DNA from: Gemmatimonadota bacterium
Lineage (GTDB): Bacteria; Gemmatimonadota; Gemmatimonadetes; Gemmatimonadales; GWC2-71-9
DNA length: 64,000 nt
Assembly (NCBI GenBank): GCA_016874005.1
Contig: VGVQ01000019.1
Location: 16,749-80,748 of the forward strand
Direction of reading: 5' to 3'
Shown here: positions 25,663 through 34,356 of the stretch, one piece after another
Layout of the letters: every line of letters begins with the position of its first letter
Numbering within the stretch: the stretch's first letter is position 1
Made by a program: the position numbers and the translations under genes
Notes under the pieces: model-generated
Seen by the model: only the letters and a program-made list of their open reading frames with translations
Told to the model about the DNA's origin: nothing
The model's database searches: none

Positions 25663-26604
25663 ATGGCTTCGATCATCCGCGACCTCATTGCCCTGACCAA
25701 GCCGCGGATCATCTCCCTGCTGCTGCTCACCACCCTGGCGCCCATGTTCATCACCGATCGGGGCCTGCCCTCGCTGGCACTGATCGGGTGGGTCATGCTG
25801 GGCGGCTACCTGATGGCCGGGGGCGCCAACGCGGTCAACATGTGGTTCGACCGGGACATCGATCTCAACATGGCCCGGACCAAGTCGCGGCCCATCGCCT
25901 CGGGCCGGATTTCCCCGGCCGCTGGCTTGGTCTATGGGCTCGGGCTCGCCACCGCGGCCTTCGCGATCTTCTGGAACTTCGTCAATCCGCTCTCGGCCTG
26001 GCTCGCCTTGGCCGGTTTCGCGTTCTACGTGGTGGTCTACACCCTGTGGCTCAAGCGGATCACGCCCCAGAACATCGTGATCGGCGGGGCGGCTGGGGCA
26101 TTCCCACCCCTGGTGGGCTGGGCCGCGATGACCAACTCGATCGACCTGGCGGCGATCTACCTCTTCGCCATCGTCTTCTACTGGACCCCGCCCCACTTCT
26201 GGGCCCTCGCGCTGATCAAGCAACAGGACTATGCCAGGGTGGGGATCCCGATGATGCCGCTGGTGAAAGGCGAGCACCGAACCAAGCAGCAGATGCTCGG
26301 CTACACCATCATGTTGGTGCCCTTGACGCTGTTGCCCACCGTCTCGGGGCATCAGGGATTGGTCTATGCGGTGGCGGCGGCGCTGCTGGGCGGGCGGCTG
26401 CTGTGGTACTGCGTTCGATTGCTCAAGGAGCAGGGAGTGACCCCGACCGCCTGGAGCATGTACAAATACTCGCTCCTCTACCTGGCGCTTCTCTTCGTGG
26501 CGATGGGCGTCGATCGTGCCCTGCCCTTCGGGCATCGGGCGCCCGAACCGGCAAAGCTCGACCTGGTGCGCGAGGCCACCGCCGAAAGCCACCTGCACAA
26601 GTAA
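25663..26604 (+). CDS. ctaB: Protohaem IX farnesyltransferase (haem O synthase)
   Basis: From ATG 25663 the 313-residue UbiA-superfamily protein has the aspartate-rich motif NMWFDRDIDLNMARTKSRP and the second loop YTLWLKRITPQNIVIGG, followed by AFPPLVGWAA. Both are diagnostic of CtaB. It adds a farnesyl chain to haem B to make haem O for terminal oxidases. About nine membrane helices are visible. No cytochrome oxidase genes are adjacent, which is unusual since ctaB often sits with them. The ribosome site before the start is weak. Confidence 0.93.
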   Translation: MASIIRDLIALTKPRIISLLLLTTLAPMFITDRGLPSLALIGWVMLGGYLMAGGANAVNMWFDRDIDLNMARTKSRPIASGRISPAAGLVYGLGLATAAFAIFWNFVNPLSAWLALAGFAFYVVVYTLWLKRITPQNIVIGGAAGAFPPLVGWAAMTNSIDLAAIYLFAIVFYWTPPHFWALALIKQQDYARVGIPMMPLVKGEHRTKQQMLGYTIMLVPLTLLPTVSGHQGLVYAVAAALLGGRLLWYCVRLLKEQGVTPTAWSMYKYSLLYLALLFVAMGVDRALPFGHRAPEPAKLDLVREATAESHLHK

Positions 26605-26623
26605 CCGAACGGCCGCACCCTGG

Positions 26624-26645
26624 CGGGACCGGCACCGCCGGCCCG
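26624..26645. terminator. GC hairpin between ctaB and the GWxTD gene
   Basis: CGGG-A-CCGGC / GCCGG-CCCG pair around loop ACC with one bulge. The position at the end of two convergent genes fits a terminator; there is no U tract. Confidence 0.45.
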
Positions 26646-26646
26646 A

Positions 26647-28017
26647 TCAGGGGTCGACGAGCGCCTGCCGGCCAAGGAACCCGACCACCTCCCGGACCCC
26701 GCCCGGCGTGAGCAGTTGTTGCCACCGCGGCTCCTGGCGCTCCGCGGCGTCGTTCGAGCGGACCAGGAGAAACCCTCCCGCGTTGCCGCGGTCGACGAAG
26801 ACGTAATAGCGGCCCACCGGCTCGAAGTACCGCCACACCTCATAACCTGGGACGGCACCCCGCGCTTGACGTCGGAGCACCTGGACCGGTAGCCCCTGGC
26901 GGAGAAAGACGCGGCCCCGGTCGGTCTGCCAACCGGCAAGACCCCGAACCGGGTCGGAGTAGAAGGCGTTGGCGTAGACGACGCCTTCGTAGAACTGAGC
27001 TCGCCGCTCGTTGCCGGCGGATCGCGGGGTCGGGTCTCGCTTCGACCAGAACCGGGCGAGGAACTCGCGCTTGGCCGCATCACCGCCGTCGGCGGGCCAG
27101 CCGGCCAACTCGTCGCGATCGGCGATCGCGGTCAGTGGGGCGAACGCCTGGTCCAGTCCGGACCCGCCGAAATCGCCGAAGTACGCCTGGTCGGGAATCG
27201 CGGCCGGCGCGCTCGCGACCACCGGATCGACTCGGAAGGTGGTGCTCCGCCGCACGGTCTGTTCACCGAGCACCAGATCGGTGCGGAGACGGTAGGCACC
27301 GGCGGGGAGATCGCCGACTTCGAGCTGGCCGGTCAGCAGGCCGATGCCGGCGGCGACGTTGAGTCGGGTCGGGCCGACCGCTTTGCGGACCCGATCGGCC
27401 TCGTCGACGACCTCCACCATCAGGCGGCCGGAGACCGCGGTTCCGGCGTAGGTCTCGAGCAAGTAGGCGAGCGACGCGGTGGCCCCGCCCACGACGACCT
27501 CGGGGGCGATGGCGAGAATGAGCCCGCCGCGGCGGAACTCACCGGGCTGGGGAATCGTGTCGACCGTCGCCACCGGCCGAAGCCAGGGGCTGATCATCAG
27601 GTCAGACGCGTCGGGTGGAGTCGCGAAACCCTCGACGGCGACCGCCGAACTCGCCCTGACCCCGGAGACCGAGTCGACCACACTGGCTTGGAGCCGATAA
27701 CGGCCGGCCCCGATCGCGAAACGAATCTGATCCAGGCGATCGGCCGCGCCCCGGGGATACGGTACCGCGGTCCGGCGGCGCCAGGCCTGCTCGTACAGCG
27801 GCAGCCCGGTCGAGTCGACGACCCGAATCGACAAGGCGAGCGACACCTCTCCATCGCTGCCGGGTTTGGGCAAGTCCCGCGGGATGCCGAGGAAGGCGGT
27901 GACTTGGGTTTGCCCGGGCGACTGACCGGGGTCGGCACGGTAGAAACGCACCGCTCGCACCAGCAAGCTGGTGTCCGCGGCCACCAATCCCAGCAACCCC
28001 GCCCATACCGCCACCAT
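26647..28017 (-). CDS. Secreted GWxTD-domain protein
   Basis: The 456-residue protein has a short N-terminal hydrophobic segment (VAVWAGLLGLVAAD) and two strand-rich regions. The C-terminal domain contains FLARFWSKRDPTP, FYEGVVYANAFY and GWQTDRGRVFLRQG: the GWxTD signature. GWxTD proteins are found mainly in Bacteroidota, Acidobacteriota and Gemmatimonadota and have no settled function. It is the last gene of a three-gene set with a V4R-like protein and an M24 peptidase, starting 18 bases after the latter. Confidence 0.82.
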   Translation of the reverse strand: MVAVWAGLLGLVAADTSLLVRAVRFYRADPGQSPGQTQVTAFLGIPRDLPKPGSDGEVSLALSIRVVDSTGLPLYEQAWRRRTAVPYPRGAADRLDQIRFAIGAGRYRLQASVVDSVSGVRASSAVAVEGFATPPDASDLMISPWLRPVATVDTIPQPGEFRRGGLILAIAPEVVVGGATASLAYLLETYAGTAVSGRLMVEVVDEADRVRKAVGPTRLNVAAGIGLLTGQLEVGDLPAGAYRLRTDLVLGEQTVRRSTTFRVDPVVASAPAAIPDQAYFGDFGGSGLDQAFAPLTAIADRDELAGWPADGGDAAKREFLARFWSKRDPTPRSAGNERRAQFYEGVVYANAFYSDPVRGLAGWQTDRGRVFLRQGLPVQVLRRQARGAVPGYEVWRYFEPVGRYYVFVDRGNAGGFLLVRSNDAAERQEPRWQQLLTPGGVREVVGFLGRQALVDP

Positions 28018-28035
28018 GCGTTCCAGCTCCAGCGA

Positions 28036-29214
28036 CTACGGGAGGATCAGGTCGCGTTGATGCTCGGCCGGCGTCGCCACCGGTCCCCCCGGCGCCCAGA
28101 AAACGTTCACTTCGCTGCGGACCCCGAACCGTCCGGGCAAGTAGATGCCTGGCTCGACCGAAAACCCGACACCGGGCATCATCACTCGATCGTCGCGGGT
28201 TTCGTAGTTGTCGCAGTGCGGTCCGGAACCGTGGAGGTCGCGGTCGATCGAGTGGCCGGTTCGGTGGACGAAGAACTCGCCGTACCCGGCTCGCTCGATG
28301 ATTGACCGCGCCGCCTGATCGACCTCGAACCCTCGAAGGGGACGTTTCTGCCGAGCCGCGTCCCACACGGTCGCGAGGGCGGCGTCGCGGGCATCCCGCA
28401 CCACGGTCCAGACCCGAGCCACTTCCTCCGGCACCGCCCTCCCGCTGAAACCCATCCAGGTCTGGTCGGCGAAGACCGAGCTCAGGGTCCGACCCGCGAA
28501 GAGATCGATCAGGACGACTTCGTCCGGTCCGAGCTGGCGGTCCTGCCCCGCCACCGGTTCGTAGTGCGGGTTGGCGGCGTTGGGCCCGAAGCCGATGATC
28601 GGCAAGTGGCCGGGGTCGACCACGAAACCCGCCCGCTCGATGCCCTCGATAACCATTGCTTGCACCTGCGACTCGGAGAGCCCGCGGCCGCCGTGGGCCA
28701 CCGCGTGGGCCATCACCAGCTTGGCCACCTCGGCGATGGCTTCGGCGGCAGCTCGATGGTCGTCGGCTTCGGCCGCCGACCACCGGGCGGTGAAGGTGGT
28801 CACCAGGGGAGCGCTCGAGACCACCCGGCCGCCCAACGACTCGAGCAACTCGACCACGCCGTGAGGCACCCGATCGAGGTACGGTACCGCGTCGAGCCTC
28901 GAGACCTCCATCGCCACCGTCCTCCCGGCGACGACCCGGGCCAGCGCGGAGTGGAGGTCCTCCCACCGAGCGTATCCGACGACCTCGCCCGGGAAGTCCG
29001 CCAGCGGTTGCAGCTCGATCTTGTGGGCGATCGCCACGGGCGCGCCGTCTTTGGGCAGGTAGACGAACAGCCGCCGCGTCCCCGGCTTGACACCAAGGAG
29101 CCGGAGCGAGACCGGATTGACACCTCGGAATTCGTACAGTAGCCAGCCATCGGCCCCAGCCGCGGCGAGGCCCTCGGCGAGGGCGGCACGATCGAGATCG
29201 GCGAGATGGCGCAT
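28036..29214 (-). CDS. M24-family metallopeptidase (Xaa-Pro aminopeptidase-like)
   Basis: A 392-residue protein with the creatinase-type N-terminal domain and a pita-bread catalytic domain. Candidate metal ligands are Asp in VLIDLFAG, Asp in SVFADQTWMG, His in VHRTGHSIDRDLHG and Glu in GFSVEPGIY and VRSEVNVF. These follow the M24 order, though DLFAG replaces the usual DxGA. No signal peptide, so cytoplasmic. It probably removes N-terminal residues before proline or acts on a related substrate. It lies 15 bases after the V4R-like gene and before the GWxTD gene. Confidence 0.85.
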   Translation of the reverse strand: MRHLADLDRAALAEGLAAAGADGWLLYEFRGVNPVSLRLLGVKPGTRRLFVYLPKDGAPVAIAHKIELQPLADFPGEVVGYARWEDLHSALARVVAGRTVAMEVSRLDAVPYLDRVPHGVVELLESLGGRVVSSAPLVTTFTARWSAAEADDHRAAAEAIAEVAKLVMAHAVAHGGRGLSESQVQAMVIEGIERAGFVVDPGHLPIIGFGPNAANPHYEPVAGQDRQLGPDEVVLIDLFAGRTLSSVFADQTWMGFSGRAVPEEVARVWTVVRDARDAALATVWDAARQKRPLRGFEVDQAARSIIERAGYGEFFVHRTGHSIDRDLHGSGPHCDNYETRDDRVMMPGVGFSVEPGIYLPGRFGVRSEVNVFWAPGGPVATPAEHQRDLILP

Positions 29215-29229
29215 CGAGTGGCTCCGTGG

Positions 29230-29862
29230 CTACCAGCGTTGATCGGCGTCGGCCGCCTTCCAGCGGCACTCGGCGTCGCCGCGCGACTTGCATTTTTCGT
29301 GGATCATCGATCCCTCGAAGTCGCTCGCCACCCGGAGCGCTTCACCGATCAGGGCGGCATAATAGAAGCAGCCCGATCCCTCGAAGCCGGCTCGGCTGGC
29401 CAAGCTGTCCCGGACCCCGACCCAGGGTCCCCCGGGGTCGGCTTTCAGCTCGAGCCCAAAGGCACGCCTGATCGCCCGGGCGGCGGCGCGGACCCCCATC
29501 CGGCGGCGGGTGGCCTTGGGCACGAACCGGCCAACCGGACCCAGACTCCCGCCGTAGCGCCGGGCGGCCAGTCGGGCCGCCCGGCGCCCCGCGTCCGAGT
29601 AGACCAGGGTGGCGTCGGAGCGGCGGCCCACCAGACGGAAGACCTGAACGGCTTCTTCATCGGTCACGCCATCACCCCGACTCACCATGTCGCGATACCG
29701 CTGGATCTGCGCGGCCACCGTGCTCGAGAGACCGAGCCGTTTGGTAAAGGTCTCCCCCGCGAGCTCGGCGGACAGGCCATCGTCGAGCGGGGTGTCGAGA
29801 TTCCGGATCGCCTCGAGCAAGGCGAGCGGCACGATCGCGTTGACGGTTGCGGAGACACTCAC
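29230..29862 (-). CDS. V4R-like domain protein of unknown function
   Basis: A 210-residue soluble protein from GTG 29862 with a weak ribosome site. The C-terminal half ends MIHEKCKSRGDAECRW, the pattern of two cysteines around G-D found at the end of V4R (4-vinyl reductase / XylR_N-like) domains, which bind small molecules. The middle contains two basic stretches (RRAARLAARR, KATRRRMG). The N-terminal half is helical and unassigned. It may be a ligand sensor for the operon it heads with the M24 and GWxTD genes. The V4R call rests mainly on the C-terminal motif. Confidence 0.5.
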   Translation of the reverse strand: MSVSATVNAIVPLALLEAIRNLDTPLDDGLSAELAGETFTKRLGLSSTVAAQIQRYRDMVSRGDGVTDEEAVQVFRLVGRRSDATLVYSDAGRRAARLAARRYGGSLGPVGRFVPKATRRRMGVRAAARAIRRAFGLELKADPGGPWVGVRDSLASRAGFEGSGCFYYAALIGEALRVASDFEGSMIHEKCKSRGDAECRWKAADADQRW

Positions 29863-29964
29863 GGATCGGTTCGGCGATTCGGTCGAGTTGGCGGCCCGAC
29901 AACAATAAGACCGAAGCTCCGCCCCTCAAAGTCCCGTGCCGCCCAGGCGCGTTAGATTCGCCAG

Positions 29965-30747
29965 ATGCACCCGCTTGCCGCCGTCGCCATCTCGTTCGTG
30001 GTGGCCGGGCTCGGTTGGGCAAGCCGAGCCTTGTCTCGGGGGGGATTCGCCGCCGCGGTGGTAGTCGGCACTTCGATCCTCTCGGCCACCGGTTTGCCGG
30101 GCTTGGCGGCGCTCGGGGTGTTCTTCGTCTCCAGTACCCTGGTGTCGCGGATGGCCCACCGCGGCGACTCGGATTCCGATCAGGCCGTGACGGAGGTCCG
30201 CGACCACCTCCAGGTGCTCGCCAACGGTGGGGCCGCCGCCGCGGGAGCACTGGCCGAGTTCCGTTTTCCCGGACTCGGCCTCTGGCTGGCCACGGTCGGG
30301 CTCGCCGCCGCCGCGAGCGACACCTGGTCGACCGCGTTCGGGGCATTGAGCGGCCGGACCCCGCGGGACATCCTCACCGGCCAGCGGGTGGCGGCGGGTA
30401 CCAGCGGGGGGGTGACCTGGGCTGGCACGGTTGGCGGTCTCGTCGGCGGCGCGCTGGTGGCGCTCGGACCGGCCGCGCTCATGGGCGACTCCCGGCTGTT
30501 CATCGCCGCCACCACCATCGGGTTCGCCGCGATGCTGCTCGATTCGGCGTTAGGCTCGGCCTGGCAGGCGCGGTTCTGGTGCCCGGGTTGTCAGGCACCG
30601 ACCGAGCGCCGGGTCCATCGGTGCGGCAGCCCGGCGATCCGACGAAGCGGGTGGGCCTGGCTCGACAACAACGGGGTCAACGCCGCGGCCACCGCCGCGG
30701 CGGTCCTGGTCGGGCTGGTCGCGTGGTGGGGGACGACCCGGGCCTAA
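29965..30747 (+). CDS. DUF92 integral membrane protein
   Basis: The 260-residue protein has about six membrane helices and the DUF92 (TMEM19/VTE6-like) blocks AAAASDTWSTAFGALSGRTPRD, SGGVTWAGTVGGLVGG and LLDSALGSAWQARFWC..C, ending WLDNNGVNA. Plant VTE6, a relative, phosphorylates phytyl phosphate; the bacterial members may be prenyl-phosphate kinases, an inference from the family only. The ATG at 29965 follows a 100-base divergent gap. Its stop overlaps that of the convergent M28 gene. Confidence 0.85.
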   Translation: MHPLAAVAISFVVAGLGWASRALSRGGFAAAVVVGTSILSATGLPGLAALGVFFVSSTLVSRMAHRGDSDSDQAVTEVRDHLQVLANGGAAAAGALAEFRFPGLGLWLATVGLAAAASDTWSTAFGALSGRTPRDILTGQRVAAGTSGGVTWAGTVGGLVGGALVALGPAALMGDSRLFIAATTIGFAAMLLDSALGSAWQARFWCPGCQAPTERRVHRCGSPAIRRSGWAWLDNNGVNAAATAAAVLVGLVAWWGTTRA

Positions 30748-32393
30748 GGGCGGCCAGGCTCCTTGAGACGAAAGAAGTGGTTCTCGCCGCGCCACCGCGG
30801 GCGCCGCGGGTCGTTGGCCAGGCCATCGCCGATCAGCATGTTGACCTCGGCGTAGCGGGCGCCAACCTGCCAGTCGATTCCCTGGTCGACTCGGTCCCGC
30901 GGGGTGTGGTGAATGGTATCGAACCAGGCCCGTTGGGCGGCCGACCCATCGCGGGTCCCGTCACCGCTTCGTTTGCCCGGAAACAACATCACCCCCGGGA
31001 TACCGCGTCGCATGAAGGCGTAGTGGTCGCTCCGGGTGAAGATCGTCATCCACGGAAGCGGATCCTCGCTCGGCTGGATGGCCATCCGGGTGAGCGCGCT
31101 CGACACCTGCTCGGCGATCGTCGAGTACCCGGCTCCGTACCCGACCAGATCGCGAATCGGGTTGATCATGACGAAGTTGTCGAGGTTGACGTTGGCGACC
31201 AGGCTGGAGGCGGGCACCGGAGGCCGCGCGGCGAAATAATCCGAGCCGAGAATCCCTTTCTCTTCGCCGGTCACCGCGAGGAAGATCACCGAGCGCTTGG
31301 GCCTGGGCCGGATCGTGTGGGCCCGGGCAATCGCCAACATCGCCGCGGTCCCGCCGGCATTGTCGATGGCGCCGTAGTGGATGCTGTCGCCTCCAGCCAT
31401 GGACGGGCGATTGCCGACGTGGTCGAGATGGGCGCTGTAGACCAGGTACTCGTGTTTGAGTCGCGGATCGCTGCCCTCCCACACCCCGGCCACGTTGCTT
31501 GCCGAGGTGGTTCGGTGTTCGAACGCCGCCACCAGCTCGAGGGAGGCGTCGATCGGGAAGCTCTGCGGTCCGCTGCCAAGTTGGCGGAGCACCTCGGTCC
31601 AGTCGCGGCCAGCCACCCCAAACAGCTTGGCGACGCCACTGTCGGCGAGGCGGATCGCGGTGTACCGCTCGAAGAAGATCGACTGCGGTTCGCCCGCCTC
31701 ATCGAGCCAGCCGAACCCCTCGAGCTGGTCGAACTTCTCCTCGACCAACGGCCCCGGACCGGGCAGCGCGGTAATCACCCCGAGCGCCCCATGCGACCGA
31801 GCGGCGGACTCCTTGACCGCCAGCGACGCGAAGTAGCCCCGGTGGTCCGGACCGAGGGCGGCTGGTCCGCCGAAGAACATCAGCGCCCATTTGCCCCGAA
31901 CGTCCACGCCCCGGTAGTCGTCATAGCCGTGTTCGGGAGCGCTCACTCCCCACCCGACGAACACCACCCCCCCTTTCATCGCGGCGTCGCGGGCTCGCTT
32001 GTCGGCGTGGAGGAAGAACTCTCGCCCCCAGCGCCACGACTCGGTTCGGCCGCCCGCGGTCACCGTGAGCGAGGTCCGCGAGGGAACCCCAGCCGAGACC
32101 CTGAGCGGCACCGGCAGGAGGAAGCTGCCGTCCCGGCCCAACGGCTTCAATCCGAGCGTCTCGAACTGACTGGCGACGTACTTGGCCGCCAGTTCGCCGC
32201 CCCGGGTCGCCGTCTCGCGCCCCTCGAGCAGCGGGTCGGCCAGGAAACGGACGTGCGCCGCGATCCACTCGGGCTGGATAGTGCCGGTCGACACCCTTGG
32301 TTGGCGGGCTGGCTGGGCGGCAAGCGGCCCAGCGATCACCAGCGCGATGAGCGACCGGACCACCCACCCCGAGGCGACGATCGATCGTTGCAT
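30744..32393 (-). CDS. Secreted M28-family metallopeptidase with PA-like insert
   Basis: From ATG 32393 (GAGGTGA upstream) the 549-residue protein has a signal peptide (SLIALVIAGPLAAQ) and then an N-terminal segment HVRFLADPLLEGRE typical of this subgroup. A PA-like insert (about 100-280) follows, and the M28 catalytic core. Zinc-site motifs are YSAHLDHVG, AIDNAGGTAAML, VTGEEKGILGS, VNLDNF and IHHTPRDRVD. It should be a periplasmic aminopeptidase. An open frame continues upstream through the CocE gene, but that is antiphase shadow; the real start is here, 5 bases after the CocE stop. Confidence 0.9.
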   Translation of the reverse strand: MQRSIVASGWVVRSLIALVIAGPLAAQPARQPRVSTGTIQPEWIAAHVRFLADPLLEGRETATRGGELAAKYVASQFETLGLKPLGRDGSFLLPVPLRVSAGVPSRTSLTVTAGGRTESWRWGREFFLHADKRARDAAMKGGVVFVGWGVSAPEHGYDDYRGVDVRGKWALMFFGGPAALGPDHRGYFASLAVKESAARSHGALGVITALPGPGPLVEEKFDQLEGFGWLDEAGEPQSIFFERYTAIRLADSGVAKLFGVAGRDWTEVLRQLGSGPQSFPIDASLELVAAFEHRTTSASNVAGVWEGSDPRLKHEYLVYSAHLDHVGNRPSMAGGDSIHYGAIDNAGGTAAMLAIARAHTIRPRPKRSVIFLAVTGEEKGILGSDYFAARPPVPASSLVANVNLDNFVMINPIRDLVGYGAGYSTIAEQVSSALTRMAIQPSEDPLPWMTIFTRSDHYAFMRRGIPGVMLFPGKRSGDGTRDGSAAQRAWFDTIHHTPRDRVDQGIDWQVGARYAEVNMLIGDGLANDPRRPRWRGENHFFRLKEPGRP

Positions 32394-32398
32394 CCTGG

Positions 32399-34213
32399 TC
32401 ACCTCGACTCGGGGACGACGGGAAGAATCAATCGTGACGCGGTCGCCCCGCCGTAATAGACGGTGTTGACGGCCTTGAGCCAGGTCGTTTCGGTCACGTT
32501 GTCTCCGCCGGTGTTCAGATTGCGGTCGTGAAGTGGGAACTCGCTGCTGGTGACCCAAAGACGGACACGGTTCCCGGGAGCGAATTGGTGCGCGGTCGCT
32601 TTGAGGCTGACCTCGATCCGGTATACCCGACCTGGCGTCATCAACACCGGCCGGGCCATCGACTCCCGATACCGGACCCGGAGGATCCCACTGGCCACGT
32701 TCCACGATCGGCCCGCCGAATCCACCTCGAGCAGCTTCGCGGCGAAGTCGGTGTCCTTGGCACTGGACGAGATGTAGAGCACCGTCTTGACGGTACCGGC
32801 GATGGTGAGGGGTCGTTCCAGTCGAGGCGTGGTGTAGACCAGCACATCGGGACGGGTTTCGAGGTCGCTCTGGTCGAAGGCCCCCGGCTCGTCCTTCGGG
32901 TTGCCGGTGCAGCACACCGTGCCGCCGCGGGCCGGCATCGGATCGTCGGGGTCGTAGCTGAACTGATCGCGGCCGGCGGCGGGCGAGCGGCGGCGGAGGA
33001 GTTGGCCGTCGCCGCGGGAGGTCAATGCCCCCCGGGTACTCGAGAGGTAGTAGGGGACCGGGGTCATGCCGGGGACCGGCCACCGTGGGGCGGTGCGCCA
33101 TTCGTTGGCACCCATCAGGTAGTACTGCACCTTGGGGCGATTGGTCACGTCGTTGTCGATACCCTTGAGCCAATGGTCGAACCAGTCGCGGTAGAGCTCG
33201 AAATAGCCCAGTCGGGCATCGCCGAATTCCCGATCGCCCACTTTGGTGGGGGCCGGAGCGTATTCGGACTGACAATGCGCGGTGGGCGACATCACCACGA
33301 ACTGGTTGTTCCGAGCCCTGGCGCTGACACCGTTTCGCTCCATCAGCCCGACCAGGTACATCGTCTGTTCCGGCGTTACGTCGAACCACGAGTTGACGTG
33401 GAGGGCCGGGATGTCGAACCGATCGTCGTCGCGGAGGTAGCGCTTGGCGTCCCAATACGGGTCCGCCGGGGGGTGAGTCACGAAGTCGCGGAAGTCGGAC
33501 GGCGGGTGCCCGGCTCGCTCCGCCATGGTCGCGATCGGGAGGCTCTTGAGCATCGACGAGAAATCGATCTTCGAGAGGTCGGCCGCCCGTCCCTTGACCT
33601 TCGAGCCTGCCCCGCCCATCCACCCGAACAGCGGACTCAGCCCGACGGTTCCGCCCTCGTAGGTCCCCCAGTTGGTGTGGAACCCGCCGGCGTAGCCCAT
33701 CACCCCGGTCGACGACTGGGGGATCATCGCGGTGTGGTTGGGGTGCCGCATCTTGGCCGCGAGGAGCTGGACTTCTCCCATGTAGGAACAGCCGTAGGTC
33801 CCGACTCTGCCGTTCGACCACGGCTGCTTGGCGATCCAGTCGATGGTGTCGTAACCGTCTTCGGCGTCGTCGAGCTGGACGACGAACTCGCCTTCGGATC
33901 GGAACTTCCCGCGGAGGTCCTGGGCAGCCACCAGGAAGCCCTGGCCGGCGAAGAAGCGAGCCGGTTCGGTGACGTAGAACACCCCGGACTTGTTGTACGG
34001 CGTCCGGATCAGCACCACCGGGAGACGGTCCCCTGCCCCGGTGGGCCGGTAGAGGTCGGCCGCGAGCCGAGTGCCGTCGCGCATCGGAATCATCAGGTTG
34101 GAATCGACGGTGAACTGGAACTTGGGCGGCGGCGGGGCCACCGACGGTTGCGGGGGCTGAGCCGCCGCGGTGGCGCCGATCAGCGCGAGGCCACAAAGTA
34201 GCACGGATCGCAT
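32399..34213 (-). CDS. CocE/NonD-family (S15-like) secreted hydrolase
   Basis: The 604-residue protein from ATG 34213 has a signal peptide (SVLLCGLALIGATAAAQ) and an alpha/beta-hydrolase domain with nucleophile Ser143 in TYGCSYMG. It has SVPMRDGTRL-like and DLRGKFRSEGEF blocks, a helical cap, and a C-terminal jellyroll (PLTIAGTVKTVLYISSSAKDTDF) characteristic of X-Pro dipeptidyl-peptidase S15 and cocaine-esterase relatives. It probably cleaves esters or N-terminal peptides in the periplasm. It is followed at 5 bases by the M28 peptidase and the two form an operon for peptide breakdown. Confidence 0.9.
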   Translation of the reverse strand: MRSVLLCGLALIGATAAAQPPQPSVAPPPPKFQFTVDSNLMIPMRDGTRLAADLYRPTGAGDRLPVVLIRTPYNKSGVFYVTEPARFFAGQGFLVAAQDLRGKFRSEGEFVVQLDDAEDGYDTIDWIAKQPWSNGRVGTYGCSYMGEVQLLAAKMRHPNHTAMIPQSSTGVMGYAGGFHTNWGTYEGGTVGLSPLFGWMGGAGSKVKGRAADLSKIDFSSMLKSLPIATMAERAGHPPSDFRDFVTHPPADPYWDAKRYLRDDDRFDIPALHVNSWFDVTPEQTMYLVGLMERNGVSARARNNQFVVMSPTAHCQSEYAPAPTKVGDREFGDARLGYFELYRDWFDHWLKGIDNDVTNRPKVQYYLMGANEWRTAPRWPVPGMTPVPYYLSSTRGALTSRGDGQLLRRRSPAAGRDQFSYDPDDPMPARGGTVCCTGNPKDEPGAFDQSDLETRPDVLVYTTPRLERPLTIAGTVKTVLYISSSAKDTDFAAKLLEVDSAGRSWNVASGILRVRYRESMARPVLMTPGRVYRIEVSLKATAHQFAPGNRVRLWVTSSEFPLHDRNLNTGGDNVTETTWLKAVNTVYYGGATASRLILPVVPESR

Positions 34214-34356
34214 GAGCGAAGGTCCCCTCTTTCGAATCACCCCGCAAGGCTCGGCGACGGTGCCGCCCGCCACCGTTCGCTCCGAGGAAGCCGTCGCTGA
34301 AACAGCAACGCCGTCCCGGGCGTAGGTCGACCGGACCCAACCACGAACGGCATCCC

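Noticed and set aside
29847..32456. An 869-codon forward frame opposite the M28 peptidase.
   Set aside because: It is antisense to a gene with a full set of metal-site motifs and has no signal of its own.
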